IMG/VR virus record: IMGVR_UViG_3300032722_000004 | Span: 111,743-175,742 of that record | Origin: a virus | Direction: 5' to 3' (one strand) | Length of the DNA: 64,000 nt | Part shown: positions 1 to 7,697 of the stretch, piece after piece | Layout: each line of letters opens with the position of its first letter | Numbering within the stretch: the first letter of the stretch is position 1 | Made by a program: the position numbers and the translations under genes | Notes under the pieces: generated by a model | The model's input: the letters and a program-made list of their open reading frames with translations, nothing else | Databases searched by the model: none | Told to the model about the DNA's origin: nothing

Positions 1-105
1 CGACTTTTGGTTGTCGAACATTGCGAACGAGTGGTGTGCGGATGCAGGTGCAGCCAAACTTAGTGCTACCAATGCAGCGATTGCAATAATTGACTTGTTT
101 TTCAT
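1..105 (-). CDS. Exported HHSFAMFD-type protein, N-terminal 35 residues (runs off the window)
   Basis: Only the first 35 codons are in the window. They read as a clear Sec signal peptide: a short basic start (MKNK), a hydrophobic core (SIIAIAALVALSLA) and an APASA cleavage site. The mature protein begins HHSFAMFDNQKS. That beginning resembles a family of small periplasmic proteobacterial proteins of unknown function (DUF6152 as I recall it). The start is supported by AGGAGA about 6 nt upstream and by a late-type CATAAATA motif 27 nt upstream. The signal peptide is seen directly; the family name rests on the short HHSFAMFD stretch and is tentative. A periplasmic host-type protein in a lytic phage would be an acquired accessory gene. 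Confidence 0.7.
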   Translation of the reverse strand, partial: MKNKSIIAIAALVALSLAAPASAHHSFAMFDNQKS

Positions 106-131
106 GATTTGTTCTCCTAACATGTCAAAAT

Positions 132-139
132 TATTTATG
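132..139 (-). promoter_or_regulatory. Late-type promoter octamer CATAAATA
   Basis: Read on the minus strand this is CATAAATA, one base from the T4 late consensus TATAAATA. It lies 27 nt before the start codon at 105, and the phage encodes a gp55-type sigma factor in the same window. It probably drives the exported protein late in infection. Confidence 0.5.
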
Positions 140-179
140 ACCTATAGGACGATATATCATATTTAAAGGTTTTATAGGT

Positions 180-510
180 GCTAGTTGATTCTGTTTCGAG
201 GCTCAACTAGCAAAGCCCAAAAGACTTATGCGGCTAACGCAAGGCCTTCATATGCATCATTTTCGTTTGCATTTAGTAATTTGAACTGATTGACGGTCGT
301 TTCTTACCGTGTTCTCCACTTTCCTACTAGCCGTGAATCGATACTATACGCCCCCATAAGAAAACACACGATGCTCTCCCCGTCTTCTCGGCAGCTACCC
401 CGATATCCCGCTTCACAGAGCCAGCGTCCTGTTATCGTGTGTTTACTGGTGGAGGCGAGGGGAATCGCACCCCTGTCTTCCCCGGTTTTAAGTCCGTATC
501 AACGAACAAA
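180..510 (-). ncRNA. ssrA: Circularly permuted (two-piece) tmRNA
   Basis: On the minus strand the acceptor piece comes first (about 510 to 447) and the coding piece second (355 to about 180), which is the permuted order. The acceptor piece has a T-arm (AGGGG, loop TGCGATT, CCCCT at 458-474), then CGCCTCC (457-451) and ACCA (450-447). The coding piece begins GGGGGCG (355-349), which pairs with CGCCTCC over 7 bp with one G-U to form the acceptor stem. It continues with a CGATTCACGG segment resembling the conserved tmRNA 5' region and with the tag reading frame at 226-270. The spacer between the pieces is closed by an 11-bp perfect stem (362-372 with 434-444), extending the acceptor helix in the precursor. 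A 9-bp hairpin (180-188 with 203-211) follows the tag stop. The exact 5' end of the acceptor piece and 3' end of the coding piece are estimates. A separate promoter was not identified, so read-through from the gene ending at 540 is possible. Confidence 0.9.
226..270 (-). other. tmRNA tag reading frame (ANENDAYEGLALAA)
   Basis: GCA AAC GAA AAT followed by ten more codons and TAA encodes the 14-residue tag ANENDAYEGLALAA. It starts with the AN(D/E) and ends with the ALAA pattern that bacterial proteases such as ClpXP recognise. Position and sense match the coding piece of the tmRNA. Confidence 0.93.
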
Positions 511-539
511 TACTATTTAATCATATATGACATTGCATG

Positions 540-3080
540 TCAACCGTATTTTTGCACGAAGCGTGATTTTAACCATTCCCACTCGTAGCTCAATCGCAGT
601 GCATCAAAATCGCCATCAACTTCATCGTAATAGGCTTCTGCGTCTTTTGCACCCTTGATGCTATATTCTGCAAAATCACCTTCAGCTTTAGTAAGCCAAG
701 CTTCTAATCGCTCTCGGGCAATGTCGGTATCTTCGGCCTTCAATTTGACCACTTCACGGAATGCGGTACGCCAAGTAGAGAACGGATCAGTGTTATAGTT
801 TGCAGTACCGGACATGAGTGGAACAACTTCGTGCAGGTCATCCAACGTAAAGTCTAGTCCATAACCGTCATTCTCTAGCACTAATTGCTTATTATACGCG
901 ATCATCGCTTGGTGACCGTAGATCAATCCATTGACCGGATTCTTCGCATGAAAGATATAATGCTTAGGTGCTTGCATTCGATCTGGTTGCCATGACCAAT
1001 CAAAATTAGAATTGATGTGTAACTTAGCGAATACCGTAAATAACCATGGTGTCTCGCTGGCTTCGGCAGCAGCATGATATGCAGCAACTCGACCATTAAC
1101 TCCATCCACTCTGACTACCCTATTTGGTATGTTTTTAGTAATTTGAAGTAGATGCTCCCAGTTTTTTTCGGCCCCGGCTTCACCGTTACTGAGATACACT
1201 ATGTCCATCGGTTTAGATTTGGTTAGTTTTTTTGCTCGCTTTATATACGGGTAATCATACAGTTCACTTTTGACATAGTTTTTAGCCTCGCGAGGAATCG
1301 TAACTCTAGTTGCACCTGTACTAGAAATAATGATTGCTTTCTGTTCGGGTGACCAAAGACACATAGGTTCGGGATCAATTTCAGGATCCATATCCCAGTT
1401 TTCTTCAGTTACTAGAGTTACATAAGGAAAATCCCATTCATAATTTCTAGCATAATCCATATGTGTTTCATTTGGAAAATATGCACCTTCGATAGTTGTG
1501 GGTGTCATCAATCTTGAGACAACTTGATGTTGATTATAATTAATCTTTTCATAGTCTTCTAGACGATGCATATCTGCTATCAATTTGCGCAGCTTGTTGA
1601 CGTTTACTAGAAACGTGTCTCCTAATTTTTGATTACCGCTCGGGAAGACGTGGAGTTGTTCTTTGGTGTACGGATCGCAGATATAGCTAAAATCAAATCT
1701 GCTATAATCACACACGCTACTACAAATCCATACATAATGTTCACGATTGACATCTAATTTACTGAGTACCTCCTTGAATGTTTTTAGATAATTGGTATCA
1801 TATTTCACAGCAATGATGTTTCTTTCGCTCAGATTTTTACTGAGTAGATCATCTTTTACTGTATCAACACCGTTACCATGGTCGATGATTACTATAGCAT
1901 AAAGACAATCAACTGCCTTAGCAGGTGATCGTTTTACAAAATTTATATTAGGCAAATGCTCAATGACTTTTATATATTTGGTATCATCAGCAAATGTATT
2001 TTTGTTAACCATAAAGGTTGTTCCCCAGTGTGACCACTGAGTTCCAAACACATGAACTAAGTTCATCTGCCATGGGCTAGGATAGAAATCAAACTCAAAT
2101 GACGAATAGTCTAATTCACTATTGAGAATCCAACATAGATTGGTAGTTGATTTAGTCACACAACGATTGATCGTGTCAACCCAGCTGTTCAGATATCTAG
2201 TTTTAGTTACGTTGCCCATACGCTCAGATAATTGCTGAAAGCGTTCTTGTGCCTGAGGATTTCCTTTATCGACAAAGAAAATATCGATCTTGGTTCGTAC
2301 ATCTAGTACCTTATCCTCAATGTAGTTAATGTCCCGATAACCACGTGCCCACATCTTACCATTAACAAAGTAAGTCTGGGAGTTTATATTGTCTTTCGTA
2401 CCAAATGCATTTATGTGATATACGTTCTTACTGTCAGGGACCCATTTAAAGTCAAACCCAGAATAATCAATTTCAGGATTCAATGCCCAAAAGATTTCAT
2501 TAGTGTGGTCGTTGATTAAATCTTCCAATGTAGTAGTGATGTAGTACTTCGAAAACTCTAGGTCTTCTAGTATGACCTCCTTGCGTTCTAGATGTACTAT
2601 GGTTCCGTCATTATAGGGAGTGACGTATCTGGGTCCGTCGTTTTCATCGAGCAGAGTACCGAATTGATATATGTATGGAGGAGACGTAGGATCTGGGTGC
2701 CAAGAAAAGTCAAACCTAGATTTATCCAGGGCCGGATCTATAATCCAAAAATCATTGATTTCATTCTTGCGTTGAATTGGGGGAACATCGGTTCGATAGA
2801 TAGTATAATCACCGGCTACCTTAGGACACAGCCATGTACCACTATCTTTTTGATGTTGGCTAGGCCATACATTGTCGTGTGCCTCTGCCCAAATATCTTC
2901 GTCAGGTAATAGCTCGAAATCAAAGTCCCAATCAAATTTACGGTAGTCACAAAACTCGTTGATAATCCAAAAATGCTCAGTCGTACACTGATTCCTAGCA
3001 TCTTCTAGTGATTCAGCAAATTTTTCTCTTGGATGGACATTGGGTTTGGAACCGGAGTAGAATACTTCTCTAATTGCCAT
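540..3080 (-). CDS. Repeat-containing glycosyltransferase-like protein (846 aa)
   Basis: The protein is built from about five copies of a module of roughly 80-110 residues with the pattern (F/C)W(I/A)(I/L)N/D..(D/C)D(Y/K)S.F(D/E)F...PD. Examples are WIINEFCDYRKFDWDF near residue 38 and WILNSELDYSSFEFDF near residue 310. The C-terminal 190 residues (DIVYLSNGEAGAEKNWEHLL, VDGVNGRVAAYHAAAEAS, WRTAFREVVKL) align by eye with the glycosyltransferase at 15993-16934. The IDGDN motif of that paralog, expected to bind metal and nucleotide sugar, is replaced here by FAKLH, so this domain may not be catalytic. It is the last gene of the minus-strand sugar cassette, and the tmRNA follows. The function could be glycan binding, scaffolding or transfer. 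No signal peptide or membrane segment is visible. Confidence 0.75.
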   Translation of the reverse strand: MAIREVFYSGSKPNVHPREKFAESLEDARNQCTTEHFWIINEFCDYRKFDWDFDFELLPDEDIWAEAHDNVWPSQHQKDSGTWLCPKVAGDYTIYRTDVPPIQRKNEINDFWIIDPALDKSRFDFSWHPDPTSPPYIYQFGTLLDENDGPRYVTPYNDGTIVHLERKEVILEDLEFSKYYITTTLEDLINDHTNEIFWALNPEIDYSGFDFKWVPDSKNVYHINAFGTKDNINSQTYFVNGKMWARGYRDINYIEDKVLDVRTKIDIFFVDKGNPQAQERFQQLSERMGNVTKTRYLNSWVDTINRCVTKSTTNLCWILNSELDYSSFEFDFYPSPWQMNLVHVFGTQWSHWGTTFMVNKNTFADDTKYIKVIEHLPNINFVKRSPAKAVDCLYAIVIIDHGNGVDTVKDDLLSKNLSERNIIAVKYDTNYLKTFKEVLSKLDVNREHYVWICSSVCDYSRFDFSYICDPYTKEQLHVFPSGNQKLGDTFLVNVNKLRKLIADMHRLEDYEKINYNQHQVVSRLMTPTTIEGAYFPNETHMDYARNYEWDFPYVTLVTEENWDMDPEIDPEPMCLWSPEQKAIIISSTGATRVTIPREAKNYVKSELYDYPYIKRAKKLTKSKPMDIVYLSNGEAGAEKNWEHLLQITKNIPNRVVRVDGVNGRVAAYHAAAEASETPWLFTVFAKLHINSNFDWSWQPDRMQAPKHYIFHAKNPVNGLIYGHQAMIAYNKQLVLENDGYGLDFTLDDLHEVVPLMSGTANYNTDPFSTWRTAFREVVKLKAEDTDIARERLEAWLTKAEGDFAEYSIKGAKDAEAYYDEVDGDFDALRLSYEWEWLKSRFVQKYG

Positions 3081-3112
3081 AACAATATTTACACTAATTA
3101 CAGTATGTCATA

Positions 3113-3775
3113 TTATTTTAAGACCCTACACTTATCGAAATGGTATCGATGCATGTTAGTTTTTCCGCCAGTTTTGTTGCAATGCGGACAAGTTACCTGA
3201 ATTTTATTTGGATGATTCGTAAGAAAGTGGTGAGTTCCATTCTCTAACAATGTTTTCTGAACATTTCGTTGAAATTCTCCGTTCCCCATTAAATGATGAG
3301 TCCCGTTCTCCACCAACCTTTGTTGAGTTCTTCTTTGTATATCACCACTAAGAAAATGGTGAGTTCCTTCCCTCACTCGCTTAGCGTTAGATTTTCTTTG
3401 AACTTCTCCTCCAGAGAAAGCATTCGTCCCGTTTTCAGTTTGTCTGAGTACACTGTCTTTTCCTAACGATGACCCATCTGGCCTTTTTAAAAAGTGATGT
3501 GTGCCGTTTGCGATGCGGTTGGCGCCGGTTAATTTGGCGAGGTCTGATAGTTCCTCTGGCGTCAACCGTAGCTTTCTTGAAATGAGCCAACATGCACCAT
3601 AATCTCCTTGCTGATAATGAATATCGTAATGATCTTGTATAGACAATGCGATTAAATTTTCCGGTACATTATTATTGCGGTTACCATCTATATGATGAAC
3701 ATCGCAACTTCTTCCGTCACCGTCTTTGGGTATGGGACCAAAATTCTGTTCGTAAATTTTACGATAAATAGACAT
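3113..3775 (-). CDS. HNH homing endonuclease with five NGTHHFL repeats and a zinc-finger tail
   Basis: The N-terminal nuclease domain has CDVHHIDGNRNNNVPENLIAL (residues about 24-44), an HNH signature, followed by a second histidine segment (HYDIHY). The middle carries five spaced repeats of about 23 residues: ANGTHHFL, ENGTNAFS, REGTHHFL, ENGTHHLM and ENGTHHFL. These look like NUMOD-type DNA-binding modules. The C-terminus has CPHC, a spacer, then H..H...C (TNMHRYHFDKC), a likely zinc finger. I place the start at 3775 because AGAAGGAG lies 8-12 nt upstream; a longer ORF from 3796 would translate that RBS. The gene sits between the repeat protein and the carbamoyltransferase and has its own leader with a late promoter, as expected of a free-standing mobile endonuclease. 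Confidence 0.88.
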   Translation of the reverse strand: MSIYRKIYEQNFGPIPKDGDGRSCDVHHIDGNRNNNVPENLIALSIQDHYDIHYQQGDYGACWLISRKLRLTPEELSDLAKLTGANRIANGTHHFLKRPDGSSLGKDSVLRQTENGTNAFSGGEVQRKSNAKRVREGTHHFLSGDIQRRTQQRLVENGTHHLMGNGEFQRNVQKTLLENGTHHFLTNHPNKIQVTCPHCNKTGGKTNMHRYHFDKCRVLK

Positions 3776-3841
3776 GCTGATAGCTCCTTCTAGCATTAGA
3801 GTGAGTGGGGATTGCAGTCCCGCGACTCACATCTATTTATG
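3776..3841 (-). promoter_or_regulatory. Endonuclease leader, copy 1: late promoter, hairpin and RBS
   Basis: On the minus strand the order is CATAAATA (3841-3834), then GTGAGT-CGC-GGGA-(6 nt)-TCCC-C-ACTCAC, which folds into a hairpin, then CTCTAATGCT, AGAAGGAGC and the ATG at 3775. The late start site would fall at or just before the hairpin. The segment is almost identical to 60393-60460 before an unrelated nuclease, apart from the hairpin loop and one or two bases near the start codon. Confidence 0.85.
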
Positions 3842-3843
3842 CT

Positions 3844-5325
3844 TTAAGAGCAGACTTTTACCCCATATAGTAGCTGGAACCGATCAGCATCTGCCCGGTC
3901 ATTTACCATAGGCTCACCTCTAATATTTAGGGATGTATTAAGTAGCATTGGACAGCGTGTCTCATTATACCAACGTTCTAAGAGTCTTCTGATTCCCGAA
4001 CCGTCTTTCGGTACTGTCTGTACACGAGAAGTCCCGTCAGCGTGAACGATAGCAGGAAATAAGTCAGGAGCCCTACAAGGAGCGATGACTTGCATATACC
4101 TACTGTTGTTCCAACCGCAAGGCATATTAAAATAATCGCCACATAGTTCCTCCAGAATGACCGGCGCAAAGGGTCTGAACTGCTGTCTTCGCTTGATTTC
4201 ATTTACTGTATCCTTTATATCAGGGCCGCGTGGATCTGCTAATAGTGAACGATTGCCTAATGCTCTAGGACCGAATTCGGCTCGTCCGCTAGCAACACCA
4301 ACCATCTTCTTAGTATACAATTGGTTAATTACATTGTTAATAGGATATTTGCCTTTTATATTATATCCTAAAAAGGCATCGACCCAATTTACTCGTTTTC
4401 CATAACCTAATGCAGCAGCACCCAATGAGTTTCCTGCATCACCCGGATTAGGCATGATCCAGATGTTATCGAAGTATCCGCCTAGATTACGATTTGCTGC
4501 ACAGTTGAGTGCGACTCCTCCACCAAAAACAAGATTATGACTTTTACCGATATTAATAGCTTTTGCTATGACATGGTGTATCAAACTTTCAGTAAGTTCT
4601 TGAGTAGATGAAGCTATATCCATATTATCAGCATCTTTGAGGAAATCATCTCTCACCCCGGTATGTAGATTTTCTTTGAAAGATAATGTACCACTATTAT
4701 GAATCAACGCTTTTTGAATCGTATTAACATGAATAGGTTTACCGTAAGCAGCCATTCCCATAAGAATATATTCTTCATCTAATGGCTTCAGTCCTACTTT
4801 CGCAGTCATAGCAGAATAGAATAAACCGATAGAATCTGGATATTGCTTTCCCCAAAGCCTCTTATATACGGCTCTACCGTTATCATCATAATACGCATCC
4901 CAGATAGTAATCGTATCTAACTCGCCGATAGCATCAATAATGACTACAGTAGCATGGTCAAATGGACTAGTTTGAAAACCAGCAGCAGCATGAGATAAGT
5001 GATGATTGTGTGTTTTCACTTCTCCGTCATGGCTAAAACGAACCATCATGTTTTTACCGATGACATCCTTTGCAGAGAAAGGTCCTAACTTCTGTCCAGC
5101 TCTGAGCTGGCGGATTACCTTTAACCAAGGCTTCTCATAATAATGAAGCTCATAATGCCCATCTATATATTTGTGGGCATCTTTTAATAAGCCTAAACAA
5201 AGATCAGCGTCATGCTTCTTCTTACTGTATCGTTCACTGTGGCCGGCGTATAGGATATTGCCAGCATCATCAATGACACTCAATCCAGCGTCGTGAAACC
5301 CGCAACTGACACCTACATAATTCAT
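3844..5325 (-). CDS. NodU/CmcH-family O-carbamoyltransferase
   Basis: The family transfers the carbamoyl group of carbamoyl phosphate to a hydroxyl, usually on a sugar. It has an N-terminal ATP-dependent, Kae1-like domain and a C-terminal carbamoyl-binding domain. Seen here: the GVSCGFHDAGLSVI start, the metal-binding HNHHLSHAAAGF (about residue 106), VFGGGVALNCAANR (about 265), and the C-terminal AEFGPRALGNRSLLADPR (about 349) with a FRPFAPV block. At 493 residues it is somewhat shorter than typical cellular members (about 550-600). It lies in the sugar cassette, directly downstream of a 33-residue ORF. The likely substrate is a sugar of the neighbouring pathway. Phage DNA-base modification is an alternative, but no other base-modification enzyme is visible in the window. 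Confidence 0.92.
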   Translation of the reverse strand: MNYVGVSCGFHDAGLSVIDDAGNILYAGHSERYSKKKHDADLCLGLLKDAHKYIDGHYELHYYEKPWLKVIRQLRAGQKLGPFSAKDVIGKNMMVRFSHDGEVKTHNHHLSHAAAGFQTSPFDHATVVIIDAIGELDTITIWDAYYDDNGRAVYKRLWGKQYPDSIGLFYSAMTAKVGLKPLDEEYILMGMAAYGKPIHVNTIQKALIHNSGTLSFKENLHTGVRDDFLKDADNMDIASSTQELTESLIHHVIAKAINIGKSHNLVFGGGVALNCAANRNLGGYFDNIWIMPNPGDAGNSLGAAALGYGKRVNWVDAFLGYNIKGKYPINNVINQLYTKKMVGVASGRAEFGPRALGNRSLLADPRGPDIKDTVNEIKRRQQFRPFAPVILEELCGDYFNMPCGWNNSRYMQVIAPCRAPDLFPAIVHADGTSRVQTVPKDGSGIRRLLERWYNETRCPMLLNTSLNIRGEPMVNDRADADRFQLLYGVKVCS

Positions 5326-5329
5326 GCTA

Positions 5330-5431
5330 TTATTTGTATATAAAGGGATCTCTTTTTCTTAGTTCTTTAATCCTTTTTCTATATAGAATCTCACGTTTAA
5401 TCTTATTGATTAATGTTCTTATAAAATGCAT
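5330..5431 (-). CDS. 33-residue basic protein ending RDPFIYK
   Basis: This short ORF reads MHFIRTLINKIKREILYRKR then IKELRKRDPFIYK. It is strongly basic and looks like an amphipathic helix. AAGGGAA lies about 7 nt before the ATG, and the ORF ends 4 nt before the carbamoyltransferase start. I recall similar tiny ORFs ending in KKRDPFIYK next to sugar genes of aquatic phages, but cannot confirm this here. The function is unknown. Confidence 0.7.
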   Translation of the reverse strand: MHFIRTLINKIKREILYRKRIKELRKRDPFIYK

Positions 5432-5456
5432 TGTTATTCCCTTATCATTAAATCTA

Positions 5457-6461
5457 TTAATGGTATCCTAATCTATATTCATCTAAAATAGAAAACAATC
5501 GGTCTTGTAATAGTGCTTTATATTCTCGCATATCTATTACTTGTTTTAATTCTTTACAACATGGATGTTCGAATAGATAGTGTGCTGAACTGATAAAGCG
5601 GTCTTTGTCATTATCTACATCAACCGTACACCATTTTTTATAATATCCTGATTCTATCACAACATCAATGAACTTAGTTAATTCTTTTGTACCCAAACCC
5701 AATGTATATAACACACTACTAGCTACAGTACCGAGTTGCGGAGCAATATTTAATGCATCCACTCCTGTATTTTTACGTAACTTTACTTGGTCAACTGTAA
5801 GGTAGTCAGCGTTGTGTTCTTTGAACATGTAACCATTCTGATGTATTACATTTATCAGTTTTTGTGTTTGTTCTACATTGAACGTACCTACTTGAGTTTG
5901 TTTAGTCAAGCTTCCAGTCTGGGAAACAATATAACATATATTATTTTGCCAAGGCTTGACATACTCTAGTTGCATATTCAACATGTTCAAGGTTTCTGTC
6001 GTATTACCAGTGTTGTCTTCGGTACCGAATTCAAACATAATTTTCGGATTCAATGCCATAGCATAAGAAAACAACTTTTCTGCAACAGCACGTTGTTTGT
6101 CAGTCTCGACTCTGCTCACGTCAATATGAATTAGGTAGAATTTTGCATCGACATCAGCTTTGATCGTATTCATGCATCGTTCTATTACCGTTTCGAGGTC
6201 TAGATTTTTGTCTGCATCACTAAAGTAAGGTCCGCAGTGGTCTCTACACAGCAATATTCTATCTCGGTCATAATACTCACTATTGAATACTAGGTCAGAT
6301 AGTTCTTTAGTGTTCATAGCATAGCCACTATCATAGTCTACTTGATTGCGACTAGCAATAATCATTAGTGGATAGTCGTTCTGATGACTATAGCTGAGAC
6401 ATAGCTCAACTATTTCTTTGCTCATCGGACCTATACCTAAATTAAATCGTTTCAAGTCCAT
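5457..6461 (-). CDS. GatZ/KbaZ-like tagatose-bisphosphate aldolase family protein
   Basis: The 334-residue protein has features of the non-catalytic subunit family of class II tagatose-1,6-bisphosphate aldolase, a TIM barrel. They are PLMIIASRNQVDYDSGYAM (residues about 31-49; compare IEATCNQVN.DGGYTGM), LLCRDHCGPYFSDAD (about 70-84; compare GGDHLGP), YLIHIDVS near 117, FEFGTED near 145, and FKEHNADYLT near 219. In cells this family works beside GatY/KbaY, but no partner is present here. Relatives in polysaccharide loci may act alone on sugar phosphates. It is followed 20 nt earlier in coordinate order of transcription by the KdsC-like phosphatase gene, so it probably belongs to the same sugar pathway. 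The exact substrate is not known. Confidence 0.72.
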   Translation of the reverse strand: MDLKRFNLGIGPMSKEIVELCLSYSHQNDYPLMIIASRNQVDYDSGYAMNTKELSDLVFNSEYYDRDRILLCRDHCGPYFSDADKNLDLETVIERCMNTIKADVDAKFYLIHIDVSRVETDKQRAVAEKLFSYAMALNPKIMFEFGTEDNTGNTTETLNMLNMQLEYVKPWQNNICYIVSQTGSLTKQTQVGTFNVEQTQKLINVIHQNGYMFKEHNADYLTVDQVKLRKNTGVDALNIAPQLGTVASSVLYTLGLGTKELTKFIDVVIESGYYKKWCTVDVDNDKDRFISSAHYLFEHPCCKELKQVIDMREYKALLQDRLFSILDEYRLGYH

Positions 6462-6481
6462 CGATCATTCTTTCATATAGA

Positions 6482-6973
6482 TTATAGTTGGCGCCACCAC
6501 CAACCTTTGATCATCTTTTCAATATATAAACATGCATCAAGAACTGCGCCGCTAGCAGCATCACTCGGTGTCACATACTTAGCACTAGTTCTCGCTTCAA
6601 TTCTAGCACTCTTAGGTGCGATGCCTAGAGCTACTTTTTTTAATATAACAGCATCATGATATCCATCTGCGATATATGCGGTTGTGTTGAAATTACAATT
6701 TTCTATAAACCATTCTAGTCTAGATTCTTCCGGAACTAAGACTAACTGATCATCCCGATACTTCCAATCAGTGACAATTCTTGCGTAAGTGATGTCAAAT
6801 CCAGTCTTATCCGCAGTAATAAAAGTGATATCATTTATATACTTACTGATCAGCTTGAGACCATCTCTGTCATGCGGTCCGAAAACTTTAAAAGTTTTGC
6901 CTAAATTGTTGTACAGCATGTGTCCGGATGTTAATACACCATCAACATCGATAATGAGTTTATCTATAATCAT
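6482..6973 (-). CDS. KdsC-like HAD-family sugar phosphatase
   Basis: HAD hydrolase of the small KdsC (Kdo-8-phosphate phosphatase) type. It has LIIDVDGVLTSGHMLYNN (DxDGV nucleophile motif with the short KdsC cap-less lead), a HDRDGLKL motif, ITADKT (motif II), and YIADGYHDAVILKKVALGIAP, which matches the YxGDDxxDxxxLxxxGxxxAP motif III/IV. The start at 6973 (MIIDKLI) is chosen because family members begin just before the nucleophile motif. It overlaps the upstream gene by 14 nt; an ORF from 7030 adds 19 unconserved residues. It probably removes phosphate from a sugar phosphate before nucleotide activation. At 163 residues the length is normal. Confidence 0.85.
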   Translation of the reverse strand: MIIDKLIIDVDGVLTSGHMLYNNLGKTFKVFGPHDRDGLKLISKYINDITFITADKTGFDITYARIVTDWKYRDDQLVLVPEESRLEWFIENCNFNTTAYIADGYHDAVILKKVALGIAPKSARIEARTSAKYVTPSDAASGAVLDACLYIEKMIKGWWWRQL

Positions 6974-7697
6974 TTCCTGTAGCCTCGTTAAATTGATCAA
7001 TCGTGATATGCATACCAGTATATATCTCAAACTGCTTTAGAAATTGATGGGCATAAAAACTCAGACCACTTATATACTTTACTTGACTCTGCAAACTTTG
7101 TTCATATAAAATAGTTTTACGTAGTGCTAGATCAATTACGCATCTTGTTTTATCAGGAACTGATAGCAATGGTGATGCCTCTTCACTCGTCCCTAAACTA
7201 GTACAATTGATTATAATGTCAGCCGGTTCATGTCTGTCATGCCAGTTGTTGTTTTTTCTGCTATACATATTGACATTCATATAATCGTTTTCGATGAGAT
7301 AATGATAGAACATCTGTCCTATCGATCCGTCACCTAGTATCAAAATCTTATCATCGATTGAAATCTCAGATATGATACCCATCAATCCGTATATGTCACA
7401 ATTGTAGCCAACGGTATGTCCATTATTCACAGCTATGGTATTGCAAATACCATACTTATGTGCTAGACTATCTAGATTATCACACAGATAAGTTACAGTG
7501 TTCTTATATGGCATACTCACGCTAATACCATATGTAGTATGATCGCTTGTTAAGTGCTTGAAAGTATCTTCGAACTCGTTTGGATTACAAGCTAAAGCCG
7601 TATAGGTTGCGTCAATGCCAAACTTATCAAAAAACAAATTGTAGTAATAAGTTCCGGTTTTGCCAGGATATTGACTTAGACTATAAAACTGCTTCAT
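6960..7697 (-). CDS. Shikimate dehydrogenase (AroE)-like oxidoreductase
   Basis: Two-domain AroE fold. The substrate domain has GISVSMPYKNTVTYLCD (compare G.SVTIPHK), with the catalytic lysine, and CNTIAVNNGHTVGYNCDIYG (compare ANT....G.L.GYNTD..G). The NAD(P) domain has ILILGDGSIGQMFYHYL (GxGxxG-like), then INCTSLGT (compare N.TP.GM) and a C-terminal GLSFYAHQFLKQFEIYTG (compare G..ML..Q....F..WTG). The start at 7697 fits the usual AroE N-terminus. An alternative start at 7718 adds seven residues and is equally compatible with the overlap. Within a sugar cassette it may oxidise or reduce a cyclitol or keto-sugar rather than make shikimate; this is inference. Confidence 0.82.
   Translation of the reverse strand: MKQFYSLSQYPGKTGTYYYNLFFDKFGIDATYTALACNPNEFEDTFKHLTSDHTTYGISVSMPYKNTVTYLCDNLDSLAHKYGICNTIAVNNGHTVGYNCDIYGLMGIISEISIDDKILILGDGSIGQMFYHYLIENDYMNVNMYSRKNNNWHDRHEPADIIINCTSLGTSEEASPLLSVPDKTRCVIDLALRKTILYEQSLQSQVKYISGLSFYAHQFLKQFEIYTGMHITIDQFNEATGNDYR

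Noticed and set aside
446-475. A tRNA 3' end (T-arm and CCA) read as a stand-alone tRNA
   Set aside because: There is no anticodon arm upstream of it, and its acceptor strand pairs with 349-355, so it is the acceptor piece of the tmRNA.
290-520. Plus-strand ORF of 76 residues at the left end
   Set aside because: It overlaps the tmRNA gene in antisense, has no RBS and no protein-like features.
3844-5325. Carbamoyltransferase as part of DNA-base modification
   Set aside because: No other base-modification enzyme is in the window, and the neighbours are sugar enzymes; glycan carbamoylation is the simpler reading, though not proven.
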